From Alphaproteobacteria bacterium (GTDB lineage: Bacteria > Pseudomonadota > Alphaproteobacteria > GCA-2731375), in assembly GCA_028281075.1 (NCBI GenBank), contig JANQKO010000205.1, positions 1 through 14,322 on the forward strand: DNA of 14,322 bases, in the 5' to 3' direction. This document shows, piece by piece, positions 7,268 through 14,322 of the stretch. The translations under genes and the position numbers were made by a program. The notes beneath the pieces are model-generated. The model was not told where the DNA came from, ran no database searches, and saw only the letters and a program-made list of their open reading frames with translations. The number at the start of each line of letters is the position of its first letter. Positions within the stretch are counted from its first letter, which is position 1.

Positions 7268-8791
7268 ATGACGACCCTGCCGTCCGCCGCCACCGAAGCC
7301 CATGACATCCTCGCCCGCCTGGGCGTCCCGAACGAGGTGCTGGAGGCCGGGCCGCTGGCGGTGCGTTCGCCCATTGATGGCACGACGATGGCGCGCCTCG
7401 CCGTCGCCGGCGCGGCCGAGACGCAGGCCGCCATCGCCAGGGCCGAGACCGCCTTCCGGGCATGGCGGTCGGTACCGGCGCCACGGCGCGGCGAGCTGGT
7501 GCGCCTGCTGGGCGATGAGTTGCGGGCGGCGAAACCGGACCTCGGGCGGCTGGTGACGCTGGAGGCCGGCAAGATCGCGTCCGAAGGCGCGGGCGAGGTC
7601 CAGGAGATGATCGACATCTGCGACTTCGCCGTCGGCCAGTCGCGCATGCTCTACGGCAAGACCATCGCCTCCGAACGTCCCGATCACCGGATGATGGAGA
7701 GCTGGCATCCGCTCGGCCCCGTCGGCGTGATCACGGCCTTCAACTTCCCCGTCGCGGTCTGGTCCTGGAACGCGGCGTTGGCGCTGATCTGCGGCGATCC
7801 GGTGATCTGGAAGCCGTCCGAGAAGACGCCGCTGACGGCGCTGGCCACGGACGCCATCTGCCGGCGCGCGCTGGCCGCCTTCGGCGACGCGCCCGACGGC
7901 CTGCTGCAGGTGATCGTCGGCGACCGGGCGGCCGGCGAGGCGCTGGTCGACGACGCCCGCGTGCCGCTGGTCTCGGCCACCGGCTCGACCCGCATGGGCC
8001 GCGAGGTCGGCCCGCGCCTGGCCCAACGCTTCGCCCGCGCGGTGCTGGAGCTGGGCGGCAACAACGCCGCGATCGTGGCGCCGACGGCCGATGTCGGCCT
8101 GACCGTGCGCGCGGTCGCGTTCGCCGCCATGGGCACGGCCGGGCAGCGCTGCACCACGCTGCGCCGGCTGATCGTGCACGACGATGTCTACGACCAGGTC
8201 GTGCCGGCCTTGCGGAAGGCCTATCAGGGCGTCGCCATCGGCGATCCGCGCGACGCCGCGACACTGATCGGCCCGCTGATCGACGAAGCGGCGTTCGACG
8301 CCATGACACGCGCGCTGGAGGACGCGCGCCAGGCCGGCGGCACCGTCACCGGCGGCGAGCGGGCCTTCGAGGCGGCCGGCGGCGACGCCTATTACGCGCG
8401 GCCGGCGCTGGTCGAGATGCCGGCGCAGACACCGAAGGTGAAGGAAGAGACCTTCGCGCCGATCCTCTACGTCCTGCGCTACGACACGCTCGACGAGGCG
8501 ATCCGGCTGCACAACGACGTGCCGCAGGGCCTGTCGTCGTCGATCTTCACCGGCGACATGCGCGAGGCCGAAACCTTCGTCTCGGCCGCGGGCTCGGACT
8601 GCGGCATCGCCAACGTCAATATCGGCCCGTCAGGCGCCGAGATCGGCGGCGCCTTCGGCGGCGAGAAGGAAACCGGCGGCGGCCGGGAAGCCGGCTCGGA
8701 CGCCTGGAAGGCCTACATGCGCCGCGCCACCAACACGGTCAATTACGGCACGGCCCTGCCGCTGGCCCAGGGCGTGACGTTCGAGATCTGA
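7268..8791 (+). CDS. amaB: ALDH7-like aldehyde dehydrogenase, probable 2-aminoadipate-6-semialdehyde dehydrogenase
   Basis: This 507-aa protein is a complete NAD(P)-dependent aldehyde dehydrogenase. Visible landmarks are FNFP with the oxyanion-hole Asn (N159), WKPSE with the cofactor-binding Lys (K182), the general-base glutamate in ELGGNN (E261), and the catalytic cysteine in GQRCTT (C295). The C-terminal NIGPSGAEIGGAFGG (451-465) and GGEKETGGGREAGSDAWK (464-481) resemble the ALDH7/antiquitin group, which oxidises 2-aminoadipate 6-semialdehyde to 2-aminoadipate. Its position 87 bp after a lysine 6-dehydrogenase-type gene supports that substrate. GAGGA (7253-7257) precedes the ATG by ten bases. 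The gene symbol is by analogy with pseudomonad lysine catabolism. The enzyme class is secure; the substrate is inferred from family resemblance and context. Confidence 0.88.
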   Translation: MTTLPSAATEAHDILARLGVPNEVLEAGPLAVRSPIDGTTMARLAVAGAAETQAAIARAETAFRAWRSVPAPRRGELVRLLGDELRAAKPDLGRLVTLEAGKIASEGAGEVQEMIDICDFAVGQSRMLYGKTIASERPDHRMMESWHPLGPVGVITAFNFPVAVWSWNAALALICGDPVIWKPSEKTPLTALATDAICRRALAAFGDAPDGLLQVIVGDRAAGEALVDDARVPLVSATGSTRMGREVGPRLAQRFARAVLELGGNNAAIVAPTADVGLTVRAVAFAAMGTAGQRCTTLRRLIVHDDVYDQVVPALRKAYQGVAIGDPRDAATLIGPLIDEAAFDAMTRALEDARQAGGTVTGGERAFEAAGGDAYYARPALVEMPAQTPKVKEETFAPILYVLRYDTLDEAIRLHNDVPQGLSSSIFTGDMREAETFVSAAGSDCGIANVNIGPSGAEIGGAFGGEKETGGGREAGSDAWKAYMRRATNTVNYGTALPLAQGVTFEI

Positions 8792-8792
8792 G

Positions 8793-8807
8793 GGTCCGAT
8801 TCGGACC
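8793..8807 (+). terminator. Hairpin directly after the aldehyde dehydrogenase stop
   Basis: GGTCCGA-T-TCGGACC is a perfect inverted repeat starting two bases after the stop codon, most likely a 6-bp stem with a 3-base ATT loop. The following bases (TCGTCATGC) are not a U-tract, so termination strength is uncertain, but the position at the operon end fits a 3'-end structure. Confidence 0.4.
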
Positions 8808-8855
8808 TCGTCATGCGCTTCAGACCGTTCGCTGAGATATCGACCCCGAAGGTTT

Positions 8856-8941
8856 ACCGCCAAGGCGCCAAGACACCAAGGGAGAGGCAATCCGAGTACC
8901 GTGCCGGCCGCCTGATCTTGGTGCCTTGGCGTCTTGGCGGT
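8856..8941. repeat. Interspersed inverted-repeat element, family A, complete copy
   Basis: The arms at 8856-8880 and 8917-8941 are 25 bp long and reverse-complementary at all but two positions; both are made of CCAAG and GCC units around a 36-bp loop. The loop end CCTGATCTTGGTG and the right arm match the copy at 1-81, whereas the first half of the loop does not. The element sits between two converging transcription units (the lysine operon and the minus-strand 392-aa gene). Conserved arms with a variable loop suggest selection on, or spread of, the palindrome rather than coding. It could form a long stable stem in RNA or a cruciform in DNA. Confidence 0.88.
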
Positions 8942-9029
8942 GACATCCGCTGCCTTGCCGCATCCGCAACGCGACCCGGCTGGCATCTGTTTCGACACGG
9001 TACTTCGCCAACAACGGGCTTGCGCTGGT

Positions 9030-9088
9030 GATCCGGAACGGGGAGACCACTCGCCAGGATACCGATCTCACTCGCCCCTTTCCGGATC
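9030..9088 (-). terminator. Long imperfect stem-loop spanning the stop codon of the 392-aa gene
   Basis: Bases 9030-9043 and 9075-9088 are 14-bp inverted repeats with one mismatch (9039 against 9079), enclosing a 31-base loop. The right arm is inside the last codons of the minus-strand gene and the left arm lies beyond its stop (9068-9070). In the transcript this would fold over the end of the reading frame, as some 3'-end or termination structures do. No U-tract follows on the minus strand. Confidence 0.4.
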
Positions 9089-10246
9089 GGGCTCCAGGAG
9101 CGTCGCCGGCTGGCCGAGACCGGCGGCGTCCAGCCGTTCGATCAGTCTCCGCTTCCTGTCGTGGCGCGCGCGGATATCGTCGACGCGGCGCGTGACGGCG
9201 TCTTCCTGTCCCGTTCTCCGCGCGAGCTCGCGAAGGTCGGCGATCAGGCTCACGGCGCTCTCATAACCACGTCCGTTGCGACTTGTGATCAACTGCTCGA
9301 CATCACGCCACGACGCCTCGCCACGCTTGGCAAGCGCATTGAGATACGTTTCCCGTGCTTCCGCCGCCGCCGCTTCACGCTGCCGGCGCTCGGCCGCCGC
9401 CCGCGCCGCCGCCGCGCGTTCGCGCTCGGCGGCCAGACGCCGGGCCGCCGAGCGCAATTCGCCGGCCGTGCGTTGTCCGCCAGCGGCGGCGGACGCTCCC
9501 GTCGTGTCGACGCGCATTCGCCGCCGAAGCTCGGCGCCGAGATGCCGCTCGCCGTCGTAGAGCCGCAGCAGCAAGGCGTCCTTCTCGGCAACGGATAGCG
9601 TGCGGATGGCCTCCGTCGCGGCCGCGCGCCCGCCGTCCGGCGGCCCGGCCGGCGCGCCCGAGGCCGCGGCGGCCTCGACGAGATCGGGATCGATATCGAA
9701 GAAGTCGGCCGCCGCCGCCAGGGCCGGCGACAGGGGCGCCAGGCCGGGCAGCGGCTCGCTCACCGCGTCCTCGACCAGCCCATCCTCGACCGACATCAGC
9801 CAGACCAGATAGAACAGCCGCAGGTCACCGCGCAGAATGTCCTCGCGGAGCGGAACAAGCCCCGCCAGCACGCCACCGCCCTCCACCCAGTCGCCGGCGT
9901 CGATCTCGTCCCGCCAGATGTCGACGACGGCATGGTCGCCGGTGGTCCAGCACGCGCAGCATTCATCGTGGCAAAAGCGTCCGATTGACTCGATATCCAG
10001 CAGACGCGCCGGCAGGCGGACCGCAAAGCGGCGCGAGCCCCAGTTCGCGAGGTACAGGAAAAGATCGAAGTAGCCCGCCAGCACCTCCTTCGGGTCGCCA
10101 CGAAAGTCGCCCCATTCGTAGGTGTTGACAAAGCTGCTGGCGGTGATGTCCGCGCGGCTCGACAGCTCGCGCAAGGCCGCCCGCGCGTCCGCGTCAAGCG
10201 GCCGGTCGATGGCCTGAAACTCGTAATACTGGTATTCGCTCAACAC
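9068..10246 (-). CDS. Hypothetical protein with Cys/His cluster and charged helical region
   Basis: The 392-aa product belongs to no named family I can state firmly. Its N-terminus (MLSEYQYYEFQAIDRPL, then a YEWGDFRGDP motif at 43-52 and FLYLANWGSRRF at 63-74) resembles uncharacterised proteins that I recall occurring beside SWIM zinc-finger genes. FCHDECCACW (91-100) clusters three closely spaced cysteines with C92 and H93 and could bind metal, although the spacing is not a standard finger. Residues 262-300 are rich in Arg, Ala and Glu and are probably a long charged helix or coiled coil; the C-terminus is basic and helical. It has no signal peptide or membrane span. It starts with GTG at 10246, with GGAG five bases upstream. 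It lies 75 bp after the VOC gene on the same strand. Real coding is well supported; function is unknown. Confidence 0.82.
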   Translation of the reverse strand: MLSEYQYYEFQAIDRPLDADARAALRELSSRADITASSFVNTYEWGDFRGDPKEVLAGYFDLFLYLANWGSRRFAVRLPARLLDIESIGRFCHDECCACWTTGDHAVVDIWRDEIDAGDWVEGGGVLAGLVPLREDILRGDLRLFYLVWLMSVEDGLVEDAVSEPLPGLAPLSPALAAAADFFDIDPDLVEAAAASGAPAGPPDGGRAAATEAIRTLSVAEKDALLLRLYDGERHLGAELRRRMRVDTTGASAAAGGQRTAGELRSAARRLAAERERAAAARAAAERRQREAAAAEARETYLNALAKRGEASWRDVEQLITSRNGRGYESAVSLIADLRELARRTGQEDAVTRRVDDIRARHDRKRRLIERLDAAGLGQPATLLEPDPERGE

Positions 10247-10321
10247 ACGGTCTCCGGCAGGCGGATAAATAGTCTGGACGCGGCGCCGGACGGTCCGTCA
10301 ATAGCCGCCGGCGGCGGGCGT

Positions 10322-10951
10322 TCAGCCCGGGCTGGTCAGGACCAGCGGGCCGTTCGGCGTGTCGAGCGTCGCCCGCATGCAGGGCGCGTCGGCGCGGGCC
10401 ACCTGAAGGTCGATGTCGAGGGCGCGCCAGAGCGCGCCGACGCGCGCGGCTTCCGGATGGCCGACCTCGAACCGGGCGAGCGTGCAGCCCTTGGGCGACG
10501 TCGTCGCCGGATGCACGGTGTCGCCCCAATTGATGAAATAGGGCACGAAGTAGCCGAGCGCGGTCTCTTCCGGGATCGTCATGCTCCAGTGAATGGTGTC
10601 GCCGCTCGGCGTGTCGCGCGACATGTCCAGCATCTCGGCGGCGATGCCGGCATCGGCGTAGGCGCGCCGCACGGCCGCCAGGTCCGATGTGGCGAAGATC
10701 ATCGCCTGGACGCCGGGACGGGGCAGACGCTCGAAACGCTCGCGCAGGGTGCTGGTGCTGTCCAACGCGGGATCGGGGGCGATGATCTCGAGATAGACGG
10801 CGTCGCCCAGCGAGACCAGGGTGTTGCGGGTGCCGTGGCTCGGATGCGAGCCGCCGACCACCGGGTCGACCCCGCTCGTCTCCCGGAACCAGGCCGTCGC
10901 GGCGTCCAGGTCCGGACCGGCCCACATGAAATGATCGAGCGTGTTCACCAT
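10322..10951 (-). CDS. VOC-superfamily glyoxalase-like protein
   Basis: The 209-aa protein opens with LDHFMWAGPDLDAATAWF (5-22), the typical first strand and helix of a vicinal-oxygen-chelate domain. It continues with GGSHPSHGTRNTLVSLGD (33-50) and YLEIIAPDP (53-61), resembling the glyoxalase-like (Glyoxalase_3) family. H7 and E55 are candidate metal ligands. VOC proteins range from glyoxalases and ring-cleaving dioxygenases to resistance proteins, so the reaction cannot be assigned; the family is poorly characterised. The ATG at 10951 is preferred over an upstream in-frame start at 11098 because a G-rich site (AAAGGGGG) lies about nine bases before it and homology-like sequence begins at once. 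It diverges from the thioesterase operon across 238 bp that contain no visible gene. Confidence 0.83.
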   Translation of the reverse strand: MVNTLDHFMWAGPDLDAATAWFRETSGVDPVVGGSHPSHGTRNTLVSLGDAVYLEIIAPDPALDSTSTLRERFERLPRPGVQAMIFATSDLAAVRRAYADAGIAAEMLDMSRDTPSGDTIHWSMTIPEETALGYFVPYFINWGDTVHPATTSPKGCTLARFEVGHPEAARVGALWRALDIDLQVARADAPCMRATLDTPNGPLVLTSPG

Positions 10952-11189
10952 GCTGTCGCACCCCCTTTTCGCGTTCTGCGGTTTGCGCTTTGTCCGGCCG
11001 CGAGCCCGGCCCATCCGAACGGACGACAGCGATGAAAATACAATAAGATCGGGCGGCGGGGAAAAATTTCGGAGTCGCCAGCAGCATCGGAACATCATTG
11101 CCGATTGCCCGGCCCGGTGCCGGGATGGAATCTATTGTCGGTCAAGTCATCCAGCGCAGCGTCGATGTACGAGACGCGGGGGAGCGGAA

Positions 11190-11612
11190 ATGTCGGAACA
11201 CGTCACCACGGAAGTCATGCAAGCCTGGCTCGAAGGCTCGCCGTTCATCCGGTTCATGAACCTGACCGTCGAGTCGGTCGATGCCGAGCGGGGCGAGGTG
11301 GTGATGACCATGCCCATGCGGCCGGAATTCGAGCGCGGCGGGCCGATGAAAGGCCAGTTCCACGGCGGCCCGATCGCGGCCCTGATCGACACCGTCGGCG
11401 ATTTCGCCGTCGCCGCCGTGGTCAATGGCGGCGTGCCGACGATCAACTTCCGGGTCGACTATCTGCGGCCGTCGGGCGGCAGCCGGCTGACGGGACGCGC
11501 CATCGCCCGCCGGATCGGCCGCACCGTCGGCGTGGTCGACGTCGACGTCACCGACGACCAGGGCCGCCTGACCGCCATCGGCCGCGGCTGCTACGGCGCC
11601 CAGCGTGGCTGA
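11190..11612 (+). CDS. PaaI-type hotdog-fold acyl-CoA thioesterase
   Basis: This 140-aa single-domain hotdog protein carries the PaaI-like active-site region FHGGPIAALIDTVGDFA (57-73), with H58, G59-G60 and an acidic D67 in the positions used for thioester hydrolysis. The usual following strand is TINFRVDYLRPS (84-95). Family members hydrolyse aromatic or short to medium acyl-CoA esters, often rescuing CoA when a catabolic pathway stalls, and act as cytosolic tetramers. Length is typical. The ATG at 11190 follows GGGGGAG (11178-11184) by five bases. It begins a three-gene plus-strand operon, with an acyl-CoA ligase starting 13 bases after its stop, so it probably acts on a product of that ligase. 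Confidence 0.9.
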   Translation: MSEHVTTEVMQAWLEGSPFIRFMNLTVESVDAERGEVVMTMPMRPEFERGGPMKGQFHGGPIAALIDTVGDFAVAAVVNGGVPTINFRVDYLRPSGGSRLTGRAIARRIGRTVGVVDVDVTDDQGRLTAIGRGCYGAQRG

Positions 11613-11625
11613 GGGGGCGGCGGCG

Positions 11626-13119
11626 ATGACGGACAGCGGCAACCTGGGCGACATCATCGATCCCGCGCGGGCGGACGACCATCCCTGGCTGGTCGAGATC
11701 GCCGAGAGCGGCGAGGAGACGGTCTGGACCTATGGCGACCTGCGCGGCGGCGCGGATGCCGTGGCGCGCGGCCTGCTGAAGCGCGGCCTGGCGCGTGGCG
11801 ACGCGGTCGGCATCCTGGCGGCCAACAGCGCCCGCTACGTCGTCGCCTATTTCGGCATCATGCGCGCCGGCCTGGTGGCGGTGCCGGCCAGCCACAAGCT
11901 GCCGCCGGCGACGGTCGCGCATATCGCGGAGAATTCCGGGCTGCGGCTGGTGCTGGCCGACGGCGAGCGGGCGCCGCTGGTGCCGGCGGGCCTCGACGTC
12001 CTGCGGCTCGACACCGACGACTGGTCCGACCTTTGCGACCCCGGCCCGCTGGAGGTCGCCCGCATGGCGCCGGAAGACTTCGCCAACGTGCTCTATACCT
12101 CGGGCTCGACCGGCCGGCCCAAGGGCGTGCCGCTGACCCATGGCGGCTATGTCTGGGCGGTCCGGTCGCTGCTCGATTCGTCGCTGCCCATGGGCGCGGT
12201 GCGGGCGCTGGTCGCGGCGCCGCTGTTCCATATGAACGCGCTGTTCTTCACCAAGATGCTGACGGCGGCCGGCGCCACCGAGATCCTGCTGAACCGGTTC
12301 ACGGCGCGCGCCTATCTGGAGGCCATCGCCCGCCACCACTGCACCATGCTGACCTCGGTGCCGACCATGCTGGCGCTGGCGATGCGCGAGACCGACCTGA
12401 TCGAGCGCCTGGACCTGAGCTCGGTCGAGGTGGTGATGACCGGCTCGGCGCCGTCGACGGACGCGCTGATGGACAGCATCGCGCGCGTGTTCCCGAACGC
12501 CGTCATCAACAACACCTACGGCACCACGGAATCGAGTCCGATCGCCTTCGGGCCGCATCCCGACGGCCTGCCGAAGCCGAAGCTGTCGCTGGGCCACGCC
12601 TCGCCGCACGCCGAGCTGCGCCTGGTCGACGGCCCGGACGAGAACCAGGGCGTGCTGCAGGTCCGCAACAAGGCGATCATGCCGGGCTACCTGCAGCAGC
12701 CGGAGGAGACGGCGAAGCGCGTGCAAGACGGCTGGTACGACACCGGCGACGTCATGCGGCGCGACGGGAACGGCTTCTATTTCTTCGTCGGCCGGGCCGA
12801 CGACATGTTCGTCTGCGGCGGCGAGAACATCTATCCGGGCGAGGTCGAGAAGATGCTGGAGGGCCATCCGGCCGTCATGCAGGCCGCCGTCGTGCCGGTG
12901 GCGGACGAGATCAAGGGCGAGCTGCCGGTGGCCTTCGTGGTGCCGCGCGGCGGCGCGGCGCCGACGGCGGACGAGATCAAGCAATACGCGCTGGCGAACG
13001 CGCCACCCTACCAGCACCCGCGGCAGGTGACCTTCATGGACGAACTGCCGCTCGCCGGCACCAACAAGGTCGACCGCAAGGTGCTGATCGAGCGCGCGGC
13101 GCGCGAATTCCGGCGCTGA
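11626..13119 (+). CDS. AMP-forming acyl-CoA ligase (class I adenylating enzyme)
   Basis: The 497-aa product is a complete ANL-superfamily synthetase that adenylates a carboxylic acid with ATP and transfers it to CoA. Motifs are the phosphate loop YTSGSTGRPKG (157-167), NTYGTTES (296-303), YDTGD (371-375), the hinge region GRADDMFVCGGENIYPGEVE (389-408), and a C-terminal TNKVDRK (479-485) whose K481 sits at the usual catalytic-lysine position, with N replacing the common G before it. Substrate cannot be read; aliphatic, cyclic and aryl acids are all possible. The ATG at 11626 is chosen because GAGGGGG (11611-11617) lies eight bases upstream. A GTG at 11605 would overlap the thioesterase and add seven residues. 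It is translationally close to both neighbours. Confidence 0.92.
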   Translation: MTDSGNLGDIIDPARADDHPWLVEIAESGEETVWTYGDLRGGADAVARGLLKRGLARGDAVGILAANSARYVVAYFGIMRAGLVAVPASHKLPPATVAHIAENSGLRLVLADGERAPLVPAGLDVLRLDTDDWSDLCDPGPLEVARMAPEDFANVLYTSGSTGRPKGVPLTHGGYVWAVRSLLDSSLPMGAVRALVAAPLFHMNALFFTKMLTAAGATEILLNRFTARAYLEAIARHHCTMLTSVPTMLALAMRETDLIERLDLSSVEVVMTGSAPSTDALMDSIARVFPNAVINNTYGTTESSPIAFGPHPDGLPKPKLSLGHASPHAELRLVDGPDENQGVLQVRNKAIMPGYLQQPEETAKRVQDGWYDTGDVMRRDGNGFYFFVGRADDMFVCGGENIYPGEVEKMLEGHPAVMQAAVVPVADEIKGELPVAFVVPRGGAAPTADEIKQYALANAPPYQHPRQVTFMDELPLAGTNKVDRKVLIERAAREFRR

Positions 13120-13159
13120 GCGGCGAACGACAACGACGTAACGGAACGGGAACCGAACC

Positions 13160-14164
13160 ATGAAAGCCCAGGTCCTGCACGCGCATGGCGCCATCGACGA
13201 CATCACGTTCGAGGCCGGCTGGCCCGACCCGACGCCGGGCGAGGGCCAGGTCGTGCTGCGGGTGCGCGCCTGCACGCTCAACTACCACGACATCTTCACG
13301 CTGCGCGGCATGCCCGGCATCAAGGTGCCGATGCCGATCATCATGGGCATCGATCTCGCCGGCGACATCGCCGAGATCGGCGCCGGTGTCGAGGGCTGGC
13401 GGGTCGGCGACCGGGTGGTGATCGACCCCATCGACCGCAAGCGCGGCAAGCTGCAGGGCGAGATGATGGACGGCGGCCTCGCCGAATATGTCCGGGTCGA
13501 GGCGGACCAGTTGGTCGCCCTGCCCGACGCCATCGACTATGCCGATGCCGCCGCCCTGCCATGCGCCTACGGCACCGCCTATCGCATGATGATCACCCGC
13601 GGCCGGATCGCCGCCGGCGAGAAGGTACTGATCCTCGGCGCCTCGGGCGGCGTCGGCACCTGCTGCGTGCAGCTCGCGCGCATGGCCGGCGCGCATGTCA
13701 TCGCCGCCTCGTCGAGCGACGCGAAGCTCGCCAAGCTGGCCGACCTCGGCGCCGACGAGGGCATCAACTACGCCGAGCAGGACTTCATGCCGCAGGTGCA
13801 CGAGCGTTTCGGCAAGCCCCGGGTCTGGGGTGACGGCGGCGTCGACGTGGTGGTGAACTTCACCGGCGGCGAGACCTGGGTGCCGTCGATCCGCTGCCTG
13901 ACCCGCGGCGGCCGGCTGCTGACCTGCGGCGCCACGGCCGGCTACGATCCGACGGAGGACATCCGCTACATCTGGACCTTCGAGCACAACATCATGGGCT
14001 CGAACGGCTGGGAGAAGAGCGACATCACAGCGCTGCTGGAGCTGGTCGGCACCGGCAAGCTGCGCCCGGTGGTCGAGGAACGGCTGCCGCTGGAGGAAAC
14101 CCGCGCGGCCTTCCGCATCCTGGAGGAACGCCGGGTGTTCGGAAAGATCGCGATCATTCCGTGA
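13160..14164 (+). CDS. MDR-family NAD(P)H-dependent oxidoreductase, quinone oxidoreductase-like
   Basis: The 334-aa protein has the medium-chain dehydrogenase/reductase fold: a GroES-like N-terminal domain and a Rossmann domain with GASGGVG (160-166). The first-ligand region reads CTLNYHD (38-44), the usual catalytic-zinc GHE is GID (63-65), and the four-cysteine structural zinc lobe is replaced by IDRKRGKLQGEMM (91-103). It is therefore probably a zinc-independent reductase of the quinone oxidoreductase/enoyl reductase type rather than an alcohol dehydrogenase. Being 40 bp after an acyl-CoA ligase, it may reduce an enoyl- or keto-type intermediate of the same pathway; this is inference. The ribosome binding site is weak (GGAACGGGA upstream), but the start matches the family. 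Confidence 0.88.
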   Translation: MKAQVLHAHGAIDDITFEAGWPDPTPGEGQVVLRVRACTLNYHDIFTLRGMPGIKVPMPIIMGIDLAGDIAEIGAGVEGWRVGDRVVIDPIDRKRGKLQGEMMDGGLAEYVRVEADQLVALPDAIDYADAAALPCAYGTAYRMMITRGRIAAGEKVLILGASGGVGTCCVQLARMAGAHVIAASSSDAKLAKLADLGADEGINYAEQDFMPQVHERFGKPRVWGDGGVDVVVNFTGGETWVPSIRCLTRGGRLLTCGATAGYDPTEDIRYIWTFEHNIMGSNGWEKSDITALLELVGTGKLRPVVEERLPLEETRAAFRILEERRVFGKIAIIP

Positions 14165-14168
14165 CCGG

Positions 14169-14221
14169 CGGGCGGCGACGCCGTCGACCGATATCGCATC
14201 CTTCGAAACGGCCGCCGCCCG
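14169..14221 (+). terminator. Weak candidate terminator after the MDR gene
   Basis: CGGGCGGCG (14169-14177) and CGCCGCCCG (14213-14221) are perfect 9-bp inverted repeats, but the loop is 35 bases and no U-tract follows. It lies just past the stop codon of the last operon gene and before the family B repeat. Chance pairing in GC-rich DNA is quite possible. Confidence 0.25.
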
Positions 14222-14234
14222 ACCTCCTCAGAGC

Positions 14235-14322
14235 GTGTGAATGAATTACTCACGACCCAAAAGAAGCCGTCATGCTGGCGCAGGCCAGCATCCAGCGGCA
14301 TCGCAACCTGTTGAAAAACAAC
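14235..14322. repeat. MITE-like palindromic repeat, family B, right end cut by window
   Basis: These 88 bases align without gaps to 5297-5384 of the complete copy, with about 14 mismatches, and keep the TGCTGGC-GCAG-GCCAGCA hairpin (14273-14290). The left boundary is sharp: similarity begins at GTGTGAA, and the 16 bases before it do not match the other copy, so the element proper probably starts there. The remaining half lies beyond the window. Like the first copy, it follows a plus-strand transcription unit. Confidence 0.8.

Noticed and set aside
5963..8512. 849-codon open frame on the minus strand opposite the lysine operon
   Set aside because: Arginine/glycine/aspartate-rich shadow translation with no recognisable motifs; it lies opposite two genes with intact catalytic motifs.
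8813..9071. Short open frames across the family A repeat
   Set aside because: They translate the palindrome itself, which explains the spurious hypothetical proteins often annotated over this repeat type.
10266..10301. Minus-strand promoter for the 392-aa gene (TTGACG with TATTTA)
   Set aside because: The two hexamers are 24 bases apart, too far for a normal sigma70 promoter.
11548..13281. 577-codon open frame antisense to the acyl-CoA ligase
   Set aside because: Shadow frame; composition is His/Arg/Gly/Ala-rich and it crosses the ends of three well-supported genes.

Overview
The window is high-GC DNA with dense, well-spaced genes, purine-rich Shine-Dalgarno sites and two families of interspersed palindromic repeats. 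The gene content (type I Baeyer-Villiger monooxygenase, lysine 6-dehydrogenase-type protein, ALDH7-like dehydrogenase, Lrp/AsnC regulator, acyl-CoA ligase/thioesterase pair, SWIM-SNF2 protein) suggests a free-living, metabolically versatile alphaproteobacterium, perhaps Rhodospirillales-like. That placement is inferred from style and gene content; there is no rRNA or other marker in the window.

Layout. Positions 1-143 hold a partial inverted-repeat element and a small GGGACAGTCCC palindrome. These butt against what looks like the last 29 codons of a lost gene (144-233). A Baeyer-Villiger monooxygenase runs on the minus strand (241-1995). A divergent 329-bp leader separates it from a large SWIM-SNF2 ATPase (2325-5192), which is followed by a strong hairpin and a MITE-like repeat (about 5281-5465).

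Next comes an apparent lysine-catabolism module. An Lrp/AsnC regulator (minus strand, 5522-5953) is divergent from a saccharopine-dehydrogenase-fold lysine 6-dehydrogenase (6068-7180), which is followed by an aldehyde dehydrogenase resembling 2-aminoadipate-6-semialdehyde dehydrogenase (7268-8791). A perfect 14-bp palindrome in the divergent promoter region is a good operator candidate. Together the two enzymes could turn lysine into 2-aminoadipate.

A hairpin and a complete copy of the first repeat family (8856-8941) separate this module from two minus-strand genes: an unrecognised 392-aa protein with a Cys/His cluster and a charged helical segment (9068-10246), and a glyoxalase-like VOC protein (10322-10951). 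The right end is a tight plus-strand operon: PaaI-type hotdog thioesterase (11190-11612), AMP-forming acyl-CoA ligase (11626-13119) and a zinc-less MDR oxidoreductase of the quinone oxidoreductase type (13160-14164). This looks like an organic-acid activation and reduction pathway of unknown substrate. The window ends inside a second copy of the MITE-like repeat (14235 onward).

I see no phage, CRISPR, transposase, tRNA or rRNA gene, and no clear multi-gene defence or other novel system. The least explained parts are the C-terminal extension of the SWIM-SNF2 protein, the 392-aa protein, and the repeats.
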